From: Streptomyces vinaceus | Lineage (GTDB): Bacteria > Actinomycetota > Actinomycetes > Streptomycetales > Streptomycetaceae | Reading direction: 5' to 3' | DNA length: 64,000 nucleotides | Assembly (NCBI RefSeq): GCF_008704935.1 | Contig: NZ_CP023692.1 | Span: 2,489,001 to 2,553,000 of the forward strand | Shown here: piece after piece, positions 8,737 through 17,133 of the stretch | How the letters are laid out: each line of letters begins with the position of its first letter | How positions within the stretch are numbered: the stretch's first letter is position 1 | Notes under the pieces: model-generated | What the model was told of the DNA's origin: nothing | Seen by the model: only the letters and a program-made list of their open reading frames with translations | The model's database searches: none | Position numbers and translations under genes: made by a program

Positions 8737-9771
8737 TCAGTACGCGGTGATCTCCGGCCAGACCAGGGCGGTCGAACCCCAGGTCACGCCACCGCCGAAG
8801 GCGCTCATCAGCACGCGGTCGCCCGGGGTGACCTGACCGTCGGCCACGGCGTCGGCCAGGGCCAGCGGGATGGAGGCGGCCGAGGTGTTGCCGACGCGGT
8901 CGAGGTTGACGACCGTGCGCTCCCGCGCCATGCCGAGCTGGTCGGCGACGGCGTGCAGGATCCTTACGTTCGCCTGGTGGCCCACGAAGCGGTCCACCGA
9001 GTCCGCCGCCCAGCCCGCGCGGTCGAGCATGGCCCGGGAGGAGGCCGCCATCCGGGTCACGGCGTGCCGGAACACCGCCTTGCCCTGCATGGTGAAGTAC
9101 GCGTCGGCGCGGTCCGGTTCGGGCGCGCCGGGCGCGGCGGCGGCCGAGCGCTGCCGCGAGCCCCCGCCCGGGACGATGATCAGGTCCTTCAGCGAGCCGT
9201 CGCTGCCGAGGTCGTACCCCAGCAGCGCACCGGGCTCGGTGGCATCGCCGGCCCGCAGCACCACGGCTCCGGCGCCGTCGCCGAAGATCACCGAGGTGGT
9301 GCGGTCCTCCGGGTCGAGGATCGTCGAGTACGTCTCCGCGCCGATGACCAGGACGCGCTCGGCGAGGCCCGCGGCGATGGCGCCGGCCGCGGAGGCCAGC
9401 CCGTAGACGAAGCCGCTGCACACCGCGGCCACGTCGTACGCCGCCACGCCCCGCAGGCCCAGCCGGGAGGCGACTTCGGGAGCCGTCGCCGGGCAGGGGT
9501 GGTCCGGGGTGGTCGTGGCCAGCACCACCAGGTCGGCCTCCCCGGAGCCGGCCGACTTCAGCGCCCGCTCGCCCGCTTCCACGGCGAGGTCGCTCGTGGC
9601 GGTCCCCGGGTCGGCCCAGTGCCGCTGGGTGATGCCCGTACGGGTGCGGATCCACTCGTCCGAGGTGTCCATGGTCCGGGACAGCTCCTCGTTGGTCACG
9701 ACGCGGGGCGGGACGAACGTCCCGAGCCCGGTGAGGACCGCTGTCCGGCCGTGGGGCAAGGCATGAGTCAA
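8737..9771 (-). CDS. beta-ketoacyl-ACP synthase III (KAS III, FabH/MmyC-like)
   Basis: 344 residues, thiolase fold, full FabH length. The Cys-His-Asn triad is intact: Cys118 in AAVCSGFVYGL, His265 in GHQANVRIL, Asn295 in GNTSAASIP. The N-terminal NEELSRTMDTSDEWIRTRTGI and C-terminal FGGGVTWGSTALVW are also canonical. I place the start at TTG 9771, with GGAGG 6 nt upstream; longer reading gives an unlikely Pro/Arg-rich tail. It condenses a starter acyl-CoA with malonyl-ACP, so its partner is the ACP at 12833. In a cluster with an AfsA-like enzyme it could make the beta-ketoacyl unit, as MmyC is thought to do for methylenomycin. Operator candidate B lies 131 nt upstream of its start. Confidence 0.9.
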   Translation of the reverse strand: MTHALPHGRTAVLTGLGTFVPPRVVTNEELSRTMDTSDEWIRTRTGITQRHWADPGTATSDLAVEAGERALKSAGSGEADLVVLATTTPDHPCPATAPEVASRLGLRGVAAYDVAAVCSGFVYGLASAAGAIAAGLAERVLVIGAETYSTILDPEDRTTSVIFGDGAGAVVLRAGDATEPGALLGYDLGSDGSLKDLIIVPGGGSRQRSAAAAPGAPEPDRADAYFTMQGKAVFRHAVTRMAASSRAMLDRAGWAADSVDRFVGHQANVRILHAVADQLGMARERTVVNLDRVGNTSAASIPLALADAVADGQVTPGDRVLMSAFGGGVTWGSTALVWPEITAY

Positions 9772-9901
9772 GGGAGGCCTCCATGGTCGCCGGTGCGGAA
9801 CGCCGCTACCGGGCTCGGTGGAAACGGGCCGCTCTCCACACGGGGGCCGGCCACCCGACGATTCTGCGGCGGCGGCCGGAGCCCAACCAGAGCGCGCCGC
9901 C

Positions 9902-9919
9902 GGTGGTGTTGGGACCACC
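9902..9919. promoter_or_regulatory. operator candidate B (GGTGGTG-TTGG-GACCACC)
   Basis: An 18-bp inverted repeat between the end of the regulator gene (9938) and the start of KAS III (9771), both on the minus strand, so in the KAS III promoter region. One mismatch separates its right half from CACCACC. Confidence 0.55.
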
Positions 9920-9937
9920 ACCCTCGCCGCGTCCCTC

Positions 9938-10765
9938 CTACGACCAGGCCGACACGGGCCCCGCGGCGCCCGGCGGCAGGTACACCAGGAGCCGGGTGCG
10001 CGCGGCCTCGTCCAGGTCCATGGTGAAGAGCACGAAGGAGACCCGCCCCTCGTGGGGGTGGTCCACCTCGACGCCCACCGGCGCGAACTCCTCGACCTCG
10101 TGGCGCTCCCACAGCTCGGCGAAGCGCGGGTCCCTCCCGGCCAGTTCGCCGGCGATCTCCTCGTACCGCTCGTCGTCGGCCCCGTACGAGGACTGCAGGC
10201 GGAACCGGGCCGTCATGCGGCGGGCCAGCTGGGGCCGGTTCACGTACCTCTCGCCGTGGGTCCCGGAGAACAGGCTGGTCAGGAAGTTGTCGTTGCCCTC
10301 GCGGCCCAGGCGCAGCACCTCGGCGGCCGCTTCGTTGGCCGCGAGGACGTCCCAGTACCGGTCGATCACGCAGGCGGGACCCGACAGCTGGGTGTCGACC
10401 ATCCGCTGGTAGAGGCCGGAATCGGGGAGGCCCGGCGCCGCGAGCGGGAGCGGGGGGTTGGCGTCGGCGAGCCGGTACAGGTGCACGCGCTCGCGTTCGT
10501 CGAAGCGCAGGGCGCGGCTGATCGCGTCGAGTATCCCGTCCGAGACCTTGATGGGGCGGCCCTGTTCGAGCCAGGCGTACCAGGAAGCGCTCACCCCGGC
10601 GAGGACCGCGACCTCCTCACGGCGCAGCCCCACCCGGGGGCGCCGGGCGGCCGTCGCCAGTCCGACGTCCTCGGGGGAGAGTGCGGCGCGGCGGCTCCGC
10701 AGGAAGTGCGCCAGCTCGGTGCGCTTCCTCTTCGTACGGTCGGTCCCTAACGGCATGGCGTCCAT
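9938..10765 (-). CDS. MmyB-like XRE transcriptional regulator (copy 1)
   Basis: 275 residues: an N-terminal XRE helix-turn-helix (about 12-85, GLRREEVAVLAGVSASWYAWLEQ) and a C-terminal MmyB/MLTR-type ligand-binding domain (about 105-265, with VIDRYWDVLAANEAA and FRLQSSYG). Members of this family are reported to bind fatty-acid-like ligands, which fits a cluster holding KAS III, ACP and thioesterase. It is a paralogue of the protein at 11769. ATG 10765 and ATG 10756 are both possible, since neither has a strong ribosome-binding site. It follows the thioesterase gene by 47 nt. Confidence 0.85.
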   Translation of the reverse strand: MDAMPLGTDRTKRKRTELAHFLRSRRAALSPEDVGLATAARRPRVGLRREEVAVLAGVSASWYAWLEQGRPIKVSDGILDAISRALRFDERERVHLYRLADANPPLPLAAPGLPDSGLYQRMVDTQLSGPACVIDRYWDVLAANEAAAEVLRLGREGNDNFLTSLFSGTHGERYVNRPQLARRMTARFRLQSSYGADDERYEEIAGELAGRDPRFAELWERHEVEEFAPVGVEVDHPHEGRVSFVLFTMDLDEAARTRLLVYLPPGAAGPVSAWS

Positions 10766-10812
10766 ACCGCCCGAAGGTAGGTCACACCACCACGCGGTGT
10801 CAGCGGCGGGAA

Positions 10813-11631
<819 letters not shown>

Positions 11632-11681
11632 GCCGCCAGTGTGGCGGGCGGGCGCGGCGGAAGGGAGTGTCTGTCGAACGG

Positions 11682-11699
11682 GGTGGTGGCACCACCACC
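11682..11699. promoter_or_regulatory. operator candidate C (GGTGGTG-GCAC-CACCACC)
   Basis: Perfect 7-bp half-sites with a 4-nt spacer, between the divergent thioesterase (11631) and regulator (11769) genes. It is one of the two sites with perfect symmetry in both halves. Its position suggests autoregulation by the adjacent MmyB-like protein. Confidence 0.6.
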
Positions 11700-11768
11700 G
11701 GTGGGCCTGCCCGGCGGGGCGCGGTCCACGGAAGTTTTCTTCAGTCGGAGAGAGAAAGAGGTCGAGGA

Positions 11769-12629
11769 ATGCAGACGACTGCGTCCCCTCCGGTATCGGG
11801 GCTTTTACGGCGGACGAGGCTGCGGCATTTCCTGCGGGCGCGCAGGGAGCAGATCACGCCGGAGGAGGTCGGTCTGGTGAACATCGAGCGCAGACGTACG
11901 CCGGGGCTGCGGCGCGAGGAGGTCGCGGCTCTGGCCGGGGTGGGGGTGTCCTGGTACACCTGGCTCGAACAGGGGCGGGACATCAACGTCTCCGAGGGCA
12001 TCGTGAACGCGGTCAGCAATGCGCTGCGGCTCGGGGACGCGGAGCGCACGTATTTCTACCGGCTGGCCGGCCACAATCCGCCGCAGCCGACGGCGGGGCG
12101 CCGGTGGGACAGCGAGTACGCGCGGATGAACGCGCTCGTCGAGGGGTGGTCGCGCAATCCGGCGTACATCACCGACCGGTACGGGCGCATCGAACTGGCC
12201 AGCCGTTCGGCCCGGTCCCTGTTCCGCATCGAGGCCCGCGGGGACAACTGCGTGCTGAAGTTCTTCACCGAGGCGTCGACACGTGAGAAGTACCCGGAGG
12301 CGGAGGAGGTGGGGCGCGGGCTGGTCGCCCAGTTCCGGGCCCAGTCGGCGCGTTTCCCGGAGGACCGGGAATTCGGCCGGATCGCCGAGCGGCTGAGCGA
12401 GCGCAGCCCGCGCTTCGCCGCGCTGTGGGACTGTCACGAGGTGGTCGGCCCGAACCGGAGCCGGCGAAAGATCGCGCTGCCGCAGGCCGGGGTGCGGGTG
12501 TTCGACCGCGTGGAGATGAGCGTGCCGCAGAGCCCCGAGTCGTTGCTGACCCTGTACATCGCCCGGCCCGGAGTGGATTCGGTCGCGCGGGAGCGCGATG
12601 CGGTCGGCTGTCACGCCGAGGCCGCCTGA
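11769..12629 (+). CDS. MmyB-like XRE transcriptional regulator (copy 2)
   Basis: 286 residues with the same layout as the protein at 9938: an XRE helix-turn-helix (GLRREEVAALAGVGVSWYTWLEQGR, about 38-62) and an MmyB-like ligand domain (ITDRYGRIELASRSARSLF, LVAQFRAQSARFPED). The recognition region differs from copy 1 in a few residues only, so both could read the same 18-bp operator and respond to different ligands. The ATG has AGAGG 8 nt upstream. It ends 203 nt before the ACP gene. Confidence 0.85.
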   Translation: MQTTASPPVSGLLRRTRLRHFLRARREQITPEEVGLVNIERRRTPGLRREEVAALAGVGVSWYTWLEQGRDINVSEGIVNAVSNALRLGDAERTYFYRLAGHNPPQPTAGRRWDSEYARMNALVEGWSRNPAYITDRYGRIELASRSARSLFRIEARGDNCVLKFFTEASTREKYPEAEEVGRGLVAQFRAQSARFPEDREFGRIAERLSERSPRFAALWDCHEVVGPNRSRRKIALPQAGVRVFDRVEMSVPQSPESLLTLYIARPGVDSVARERDAVGCHAEAA

Positions 12630-12671
12630 TTCCGCCGCCTCCTGATTCCCCGGCCTCCTGATTCCCCTGCC

Positions 12672-12689
12672 GGTGGTGTTCGCACCACC
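12672..12689. promoter_or_regulatory. operator candidate D (GGTGGTG-TTCG-CACCACC)
   Basis: A perfect 7-4-7 inverted repeat 143 nt upstream of the ACP gene, the first gene of the long rightward operon. This would place the whole biosynthetic operon under the same regulator as KAS III, thioesterase and export genes. Confidence 0.6.
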
Positions 12690-12832
12690 ATGATCGGGAG
12701 ACACTTCCTCCGCCCGTTCCCGGATCCCATGATGAATCCGTGGGACGCGGAGGGCATTCGATCCGCTGAATTCACCAGCTCCGATCCCGCAACGCGAAAG
12801 TCGGCGTTCCAAGTGATTCACGGAGGATTCTC

Positions 12833-13075
12833 ATGGATGTTTCGATCGTCAGCCGTATCGTCGTGGTCCTGGGCGAGCTGGACGTGCCGACGGCGGATGT
12901 CACGCCGGACACCACGTTCGAGGCGATGGAGATCGACTCGCTGCTGCTGGAGGAACTGGCGCTGCGGTTGCAGAAGACGTTCGGCGTCGAGATCGAGATG
13001 GGTGAACTCGTCCCCGAGCAGACCGTCGCGGAGGCGGCGGCGGTGATCGCCTCGAAGAGCGTCACGGTCGCCTGA
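12833..13075 (+). CDS. acyl carrier protein
   Basis: 80 residues, acidic four-helix ACP. The phosphopantetheine attachment serine is Ser36 in MEIDSLLLEELAL, preceded by the usual loop DTTFEAMEID. ATG 12833 has GGAGG 6 nt upstream. It is the first gene of the rightward operon and the natural partner of KAS III (8737) and the thioesterase (10813). It is comparable to MmyA of methylenomycin. Nothing suggests a PCP. Confidence 0.92.
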   Translation: MDVSIVSRIVVVLGELDVPTADVTPDTTFEAMEIDSLLLEELALRLQKTFGVEIEMGELVPEQTVAEAAAVIASKSVTVA

Positions 13076-13099
13076 GGCGTTCCCCCGTCCGCACCTTCC

Positions 13100-13178
13100 C
13101 GCATTCACACCTTCCCGTATTCGCGCATTCGCGGTCCGCGCGTCATGCATTCCCGTACTCACGTATTCACGTATTCAT
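13100..13178. repeat. degenerate CGTATTCAC-type tandem repeat in leader
   Basis: About eight imperfect copies of an 8-10 nt unit (CGCATTCAC, CGTATTCGC, CGTATTCAC) fill the gap between the ACP gene and the next gene. The stretch is pyrimidine-rich and unstructured. It may act as a transcript spacer. Confidence 0.5.
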
Positions 13179-13193
13179 CGAAAGGGCACAGCC

Positions 13194-13814
13194 ATGTCTT
13201 CGACCCTGCTCGTCCTCAATGAAGTCGCCGTCGCCCCCGGCCGCCTGGACCAGGTCCTCGCCGAGTGGAACCGGCTGCACCAGAAGGAGCCGGTGGCCGG
13301 CCGCGCGCTGTACGTCAGCGTGGACGACGGCAACGTCCTGGAGATCACGCCGGTCAAGGAGCTCTCCGAACTGGACGGCCTGAACGCGGGCTGGAAGCAG
13401 CTGTGGGAGGCCGTGTCGGCCGACCTCGTCACCGACTTCCGGCGCCACCTGCTGGAGTTCGTCGAAGCCCCCAAGGACACCGCCGACCCGCTGCCGCAGA
13501 CCCCGTACGTCCAGCTGCGCTACATAGAGGTGAAGCCGCGCGAGTACGCCGCGTACCGCGAGTGGCGCGAGAACACCATCTTCGACGTGGTCCGGCGCGC
13601 GGAAGAGGTGCAGACCTTCCTCGCCTACCACTCGCTGATCAGCTCGCAGCCGGGCGTCATGTTCGTGTCCGGCTTCGAGGTCGAACCGGCCGCGTACCAG
13701 GCCGTCTTCACCTCGCCGGAGTACCAGGAGATCGTCCGCCAGGCGGGCGACCGCTACATCGTGGGCGGCGAGAGCGGTCTCTACACCCGCGTCTACAAGC
13801 GCGCCGATGTCTGA
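13194..13814 (+). CDS. unrecognised protein, possibly two dimeric alpha/beta-barrel (ABM-like) domains
   Basis: 206 soluble residues. Two halves look alike in pattern: VLNEVAVAPGRLDQVLAEW near the start and LRYIEVKPREYAAYREWRE around 110-130. Each is a beta strand followed by an amphipathic helix, as in ferredoxin-like EthD/ABM domains. Both halves end with a strand and a SELDG- or SPEYQ-type helix. No catalytic residue can be named. It lies between the ACP and an unrecognised gene that it overlaps by 8 nt, so it belongs to the pathway. A cyclase- or oxygenase-like role is only a guess. Confidence 0.55.
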   Translation: MSSTLLVLNEVAVAPGRLDQVLAEWNRLHQKEPVAGRALYVSVDDGNVLEITPVKELSELDGLNAGWKQLWEAVSADLVTDFRRHLLEFVEAPKDTADPLPQTPYVQLRYIEVKPREYAAYREWRENTIFDVVRRAEEVQTFLAYHSLISSQPGVMFVSGFEVEPAAYQAVFTSPEYQEIVRQAGDRYIVGGESGLYTRVYKRADV

Positions 13815-14646
13815 GAAGTACGAGCTCGCCCTGACGACCCAGGGTCCGCTGTACCCGCCGAGCGAGGTCATGGACGGCGACGGCAACTTCCTGGTGGTGG
13901 GCATGATCAACCGGCCCACCGCCGGCGGCGGGGCCGCGCCCGAGTGGGGCGCGGCCGTGGTCTCACCGGCCGGCCCGGTTCCCGAGTTCGGCCGGCTCGC
14001 CCCCTACACGGTGCTGCGCGAGCTGGACACCGACCCCGGCGGGGCGGACCGGGACCTCGTCCTGCACACCCTGCCGCTGCCCCTGCCCTGCAACAACTAC
14101 CCGATGGTGTTCGCGCCGGAGCAGCTGCCGTACGCCGACCGGGTCCGGCGGCCGAGCCACGCCTTCCACGAGGTGCCGATCCCGGACCTGCGGCCCGAGG
14201 ACGGCCCGAAGGTCACCGAGCCGGTGACCTTCGGCCGGTGGATGGAGGCGAGCGGGACCCTGGAGGTGGCCGTCACCCCCGACGGCCGGTCCGCGACGTT
14301 CGACTTCGACTTCTCGCGCCTCGTGCCGGACAGCGTCTACACGGTGATGTCGCTGCGCGCCCGTGACCTGGATCCGGCCGGCCCCACCCGGCCGGGCCCG
14401 CTCGGGGTGCCGAACGTCTTCACCACGGACGCGGACGGCTCCGGCCGCTACCACGCCACCATGCCGGACCCCTTCCCGGACCCGGAGCTGCCCGGCGCCA
14501 ACCGGATCATCAACGTCGTCGTGCTGTGGATGAGCTACCAGCGCAGCTACGGCGGCGCCATCGGGGAGTTCGGCCTCGGCGGGGACATCCACGCCCACCT
14601 GAAACTGCGCGGCCCGTCCTTCCAGGACCTGCGCACCACACCCTGA
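13807..14646 (+). CDS. unrecognised pathway protein
   Basis: 279 residues, soluble, Pro-rich and apparently beta-rich, with no signal peptide. Recognisable local features are a YELALTTQGPLYPPSEVMD start, a CNNYPMVFAPEQLP segment near residue 96 and an acidic FDFDFSRLVPDSVYTV stretch near 160. I know no family for it. Its start overlaps the previous gene by 8 nt and the tautomerase begins 12 nt after it, so it is co-transcribed and probably needed for the product. Confidence 0.5.
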   Translation: MSEKYELALTTQGPLYPPSEVMDGDGNFLVVGMINRPTAGGGAAPEWGAAVVSPAGPVPEFGRLAPYTVLRELDTDPGGADRDLVLHTLPLPLPCNNYPMVFAPEQLPYADRVRRPSHAFHEVPIPDLRPEDGPKVTEPVTFGRWMEASGTLEVAVTPDGRSATFDFDFSRLVPDSVYTVMSLRARDLDPAGPTRPGPLGVPNVFTTDADGSGRYHATMPDPFPDPELPGANRIINVVVLWMSYQRSYGGAIGEFGLGGDIHAHLKLRGPSFQDLRTTP

Positions 14647-14658
14647 GAGGCCCTTCCC

Positions 14659-14877
14659 ATGCCCATCATCTCCGTCACCACCTGGGACGGCCAGGACGAC
14701 GCCCAGAGCCGGGAGCTCATGGAGGAGCTGACCCGGACCGTCAGGAAGGTCACGGGAGCACCCCTGGACAAGATCACGGTCTACATCCAGGAGGTGCCGC
14801 GCAACCGCTGGGCCGAGGGCGGGGCCCTGGGCAGCGACCCGGAGTTCCCGGTGCTGAGCCGGCGCCTGACCGAATGA
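14659..14877 (+). CDS. 4-oxalocrotonate tautomerase family protein
   Basis: 72 residues of the tautomerase superfamily. Pro2 becomes the N-terminal catalytic proline after Met removal (MPIISVTTWDG), and the beta-strand KITVYIQEVPRNRWAEGG contains the usual Arg and the aromatic tail region. Members tautomerise or isomerise enols and can add to activated double bonds. In this cluster it may set an enol/keto form or a double bond of the acyl-derived unit. GAGAGGCCC precedes the ATG. Confidence 0.8.
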   Translation: MPIISVTTWDGQDDAQSRELMEELTRTVRKVTGAPLDKITVYIQEVPRNRWAEGGALGSDPEFPVLSRRLTE

Positions 14878-14918
14878 CGCGACCCCCACCACCACCCGAA
14901 CAGGAAAGGTCGAAAGCC

Positions 14919-15779
14919 ATGTCCGTGCCCATGCCCCATGAGTCGTCCCAGGCGGCCGCCACCCATGCCAAGCCCGGCACGCTGTTCCTCGTGGGCGACG
15001 TGTTCGCCGAGTTCGCCCACCACGAAGGCGTGTTCACCGTCTCGCAGCTGGCCCGCCTGATCAGGAACGGGACGTTCCCCGAGAGCCCCGCCGGCCCCGG
15101 CGGGGTCCGCGTGAGCGTGGGGCAGGGCGTCTCCCTGTTCGACGTGCAGTACGTACGCGACACCCTGGCCCGGCGCGGGCTGACGGACCTGGTCGTCATC
15201 GACGACCAGGCACTGCACACCCGCGCCGGCCGGGAGATCGCCCACAAGCACCGCCCCGAGAACGTGCTGATCTCCGAGCCCCGCCCGGTCGGCGACGACT
15301 GGTACGAGGCGGACCTGCTGGTGGACGGCGACAACGAGGTGATGTCCGACCACCTCACCGGACAGCACATGCAGGGGATGCTGGCCACCGAGGCCGGCCG
15401 GCAGATGTTCATAGCGGTCGCCGAGCAGTTCTACCTGCCGCCCGAGGCGGTCGGGAGCAGCTACTTCGTCATCGATTCCTTCGCGACCCGGTACCGCAAC
15501 TTCCTCTTCCCGCTGCCCGCGGTGGTGCGCTGCCGCGTCCTCGCCCACCGCACCCCGCACCGTACGCGGATGACCTTCCACTGCGAACTCTCCGTGAGCC
15601 AGGGCGGGTCGGAGACGGCGGGCATGGAGGTCCGCTTCACCGCCTTCGACACCCAGGTCTCGCACGCCAAGGAGACGCGTGCGGCGCAGCGTTCCCTCCA
15701 GGACGGGGTGGCGCTGGCCACGGCGGCGGCGGCCGCGGAGGCCGCGTCCCCCGTCCGCGCGGAGGTCCGTACGTCATGA
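14919..15779 (+). CDS. AfsA/MmyD-like hotdog enzyme (butenolide/gamma-butyrolactone synthase family)
   Basis: 286 residues of the A-factor biosynthesis hotdog family. Typical segments are NVLISEPRPVGDDWYEADL, then DGDNEVMSDHLTGQHMQGM and ATEAGRQMFIAVAEQF, with a second hotdog-like half near the C-terminus (CRVLAHRTPHRTRMTFHCEL). Known relatives (AfsA, MmfL, and MmyD in methylenomycin biosynthesis) join a beta-ketoacyl thioester to a phosphorylated C3 or sugar-derived alcohol to start butenolide formation. The adjacent, translationally coupled HAD phosphatase would remove the phosphate, as MmfP/MmyP do. With ACP and KAS III present, a biosynthetic rather than purely signalling role is likely, but a signalling butanolide cannot be excluded. 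Confidence 0.75.
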   Translation: MSVPMPHESSQAAATHAKPGTLFLVGDVFAEFAHHEGVFTVSQLARLIRNGTFPESPAGPGGVRVSVGQGVSLFDVQYVRDTLARRGLTDLVVIDDQALHTRAGREIAHKHRPENVLISEPRPVGDDWYEADLLVDGDNEVMSDHLTGQHMQGMLATEAGRQMFIAVAEQFYLPPEAVGSSYFVIDSFATRYRNFLFPLPAVVRCRVLAHRTPHRTRMTFHCELSVSQGGSETAGMEVRFTAFDTQVSHAKETRAAQRSLQDGVALATAAAAAEAASPVRAEVRTS

Positions 15780-16507
15780 CCGACCACCTGCCCGGCTACA
15801 TGGCCGAGTACGTCAGCGCCTCCCTGTCCGCGGCGGTCCGGCCCTACATCGTCTTCAGCGACGTCGACGAGACGCTGATCACCGTCAAGAGCATGTTCGA
15901 CTTCCTCCACTACCAGCTGGTGCGCCGGCACGGCGCGGCCGGCGAGGAGGAGTACGAGCGGATCGCGGCGGTGATCGGCCGCCGGGCCGCCGCCGGCGCC
16001 CCCCGCTCGGAGATCAACCGCTTCTACTACAGCCATTACGCCGGCGAGTCCGTGGAGACGATCACGCGGCTGGCGGACGACTGGTTCACCGAACGCACCT
16101 CCTCCACCCGGGGCTTCTACATCGACTCGACGCGCCGGGCCCTGCGCGGGCACCGGGCCGCGGGGGCTCCCCTGGTCCTGGTCTCCGGTTCCTTCCCGCC
16201 CCTCCTGGAGCCGCTGGCGCGCGAGATCGGCGCGGAAACGGTTCTGTGCACCCGTCCGCTGACCGAGGACGGCCGCTACACCGGCGAGGTCGGCACCCCG
16301 GTCATCGGCGAGGGCAAGCGCGCCGCGGTCCTCGCCCACCTGGCGGCGCGGCCCGCCGTCGACCCGCGCGACTGCTTCGCGTACGGGGACCACCTCTCCG
16401 ACCTGCCGATGCTCGAACTCGTGGGGCATCCGGTGGCCGTGGGCGAGGACCCCGAGCTGCGGGCCCACCTGGCGGCCCGCCGCCCCGAGACCACCGCCAC
16501 GCGATGA
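15776..16507 (+). CDS. HAD-IB family phosphatase (MmfP/MmyP-like role)
   Basis: 243 residues of the HAD superfamily, SerB-like IB group. Motif I is FSDVDETLIT (nucleophile Asp29, general acid Asp31), motif II LVSGSFPP, motif III around IGEGKRAAV, and motif IV YGDHLSDLPML. The helical cap sits between motifs I and II. ATGA overlaps with the AfsA-like gene and with the next gene show tight coupling. The likely substrate is the phosphorylated butenolide-type intermediate made by the AfsA-like enzyme; this is inferred from the methylenomycin and furan pathways. Confidence 0.8.
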   Translation: MTDHLPGYMAEYVSASLSAAVRPYIVFSDVDETLITVKSMFDFLHYQLVRRHGAAGEEEYERIAAVIGRRAAAGAPRSEINRFYYSHYAGESVETITRLADDWFTERTSSTRGFYIDSTRRALRGHRAAGAPLVLVSGSFPPLLEPLAREIGAETVLCTRPLTEDGRYTGEVGTPVIGEGKRAAVLAHLAARPAVDPRDCFAYGDHLSDLPMLELVGHPVAVGEDPELRAHLAARRPETTATR

Positions 16508-17133
16508 CCGGGCCCCGGTTCCACGTGCTGCTCGGTCCCGACGGGGCCGGCAAGTCCTCGGTCATGAAACGCCTGGTGTCGAAGCTGCCCGAGTGGCGGA
16601 TGGTCTCGACGGACAGTGCTTTCGTCGCCCCCGAGCACGCCCTGATCCCCCGGCTGCGCCGGGACGTCCACGAGCACCTGCTGCCCGGTCTCGGCGCCGC
16701 ATACTCCGCAGACTTCCTGGCCAGCGTCCTGCAGACCGCCGTGGTCCACCTCAGGGACCAGGTGCGGGAGGCGGACCCGTGCGTGCCGGTCCTCATGGAC
16801 TCGTACTACTACAAGATCCTGGCGAAGTGCCGGATGGCCGGGGTCCAGGACCGCGCGATGTACAGCTGGTGGCGTTCCTTCCCGCGGCCGAGCTCGGTGG
16901 TCTTCCTCGACGTCTCGCCCGAGTCCGCCTGGCGCCGCAGGGGGGACGGCGCACGGCTCAACTCCCTGGAGTACGACGGGGAGGACGGGACCTGGGCCGA
17001 GTTCGAGCGCTACCAGCGCAGCCTGCGCAAGCTGCTGCTGGAGGAGGTGCGGGAGGTTCCGGTCACGATGCTGGCGGAGCAGCCCGACGCCGGCCGGGCG
17101 GCCGAGGCCGTACGGGAGGTGCTGACCTCGTGA
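16504..17133 (+). CDS. P-loop kinase, thymidylate kinase-like
   Basis: 209 residues with Walker A GPDGAGKSS (residues 11-19), a DSYYYKILAK segment in the place of the DRY/DRF substrate loop, and a Walker B-like VVFLDVSPE with an Arg-rich lid after it (WRRRGDGARLN). The fold is that of dTMP kinase/NMP kinase, but a housekeeping role is unlikely because it sits in the middle of the operon with overlaps on both sides (ATGA, GTGA). It probably phosphorylates a small pathway intermediate, perhaps an alcohol or acid before the GH3 step. The substrate is unknown. Confidence 0.7.
   Translation: MTGPRFHVLLGPDGAGKSSVMKRLVSKLPEWRMVSTDSAFVAPEHALIPRLRRDVHEHLLPGLGAAYSADFLASVLQTAVVHLRDQVREADPCVPVLMDSYYYKILAKCRMAGVQDRAMYSWWRSFPRPSSVVFLDVSPESAWRRRGDGARLNSLEYDGEDGTWAEFERYQRSLRKLLLEEVREVPVTMLAEQPDAGRAAEAVREVLTS

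Noticed and set aside
14919..15779. Assigning this gene purely as a gamma-butyrolactone signal synthase
   Set aside because: It sits mid-operon next to ACP and phosphatase genes with no ArpA-like receptor gene in the window. Signalling remains possible but is not shown.
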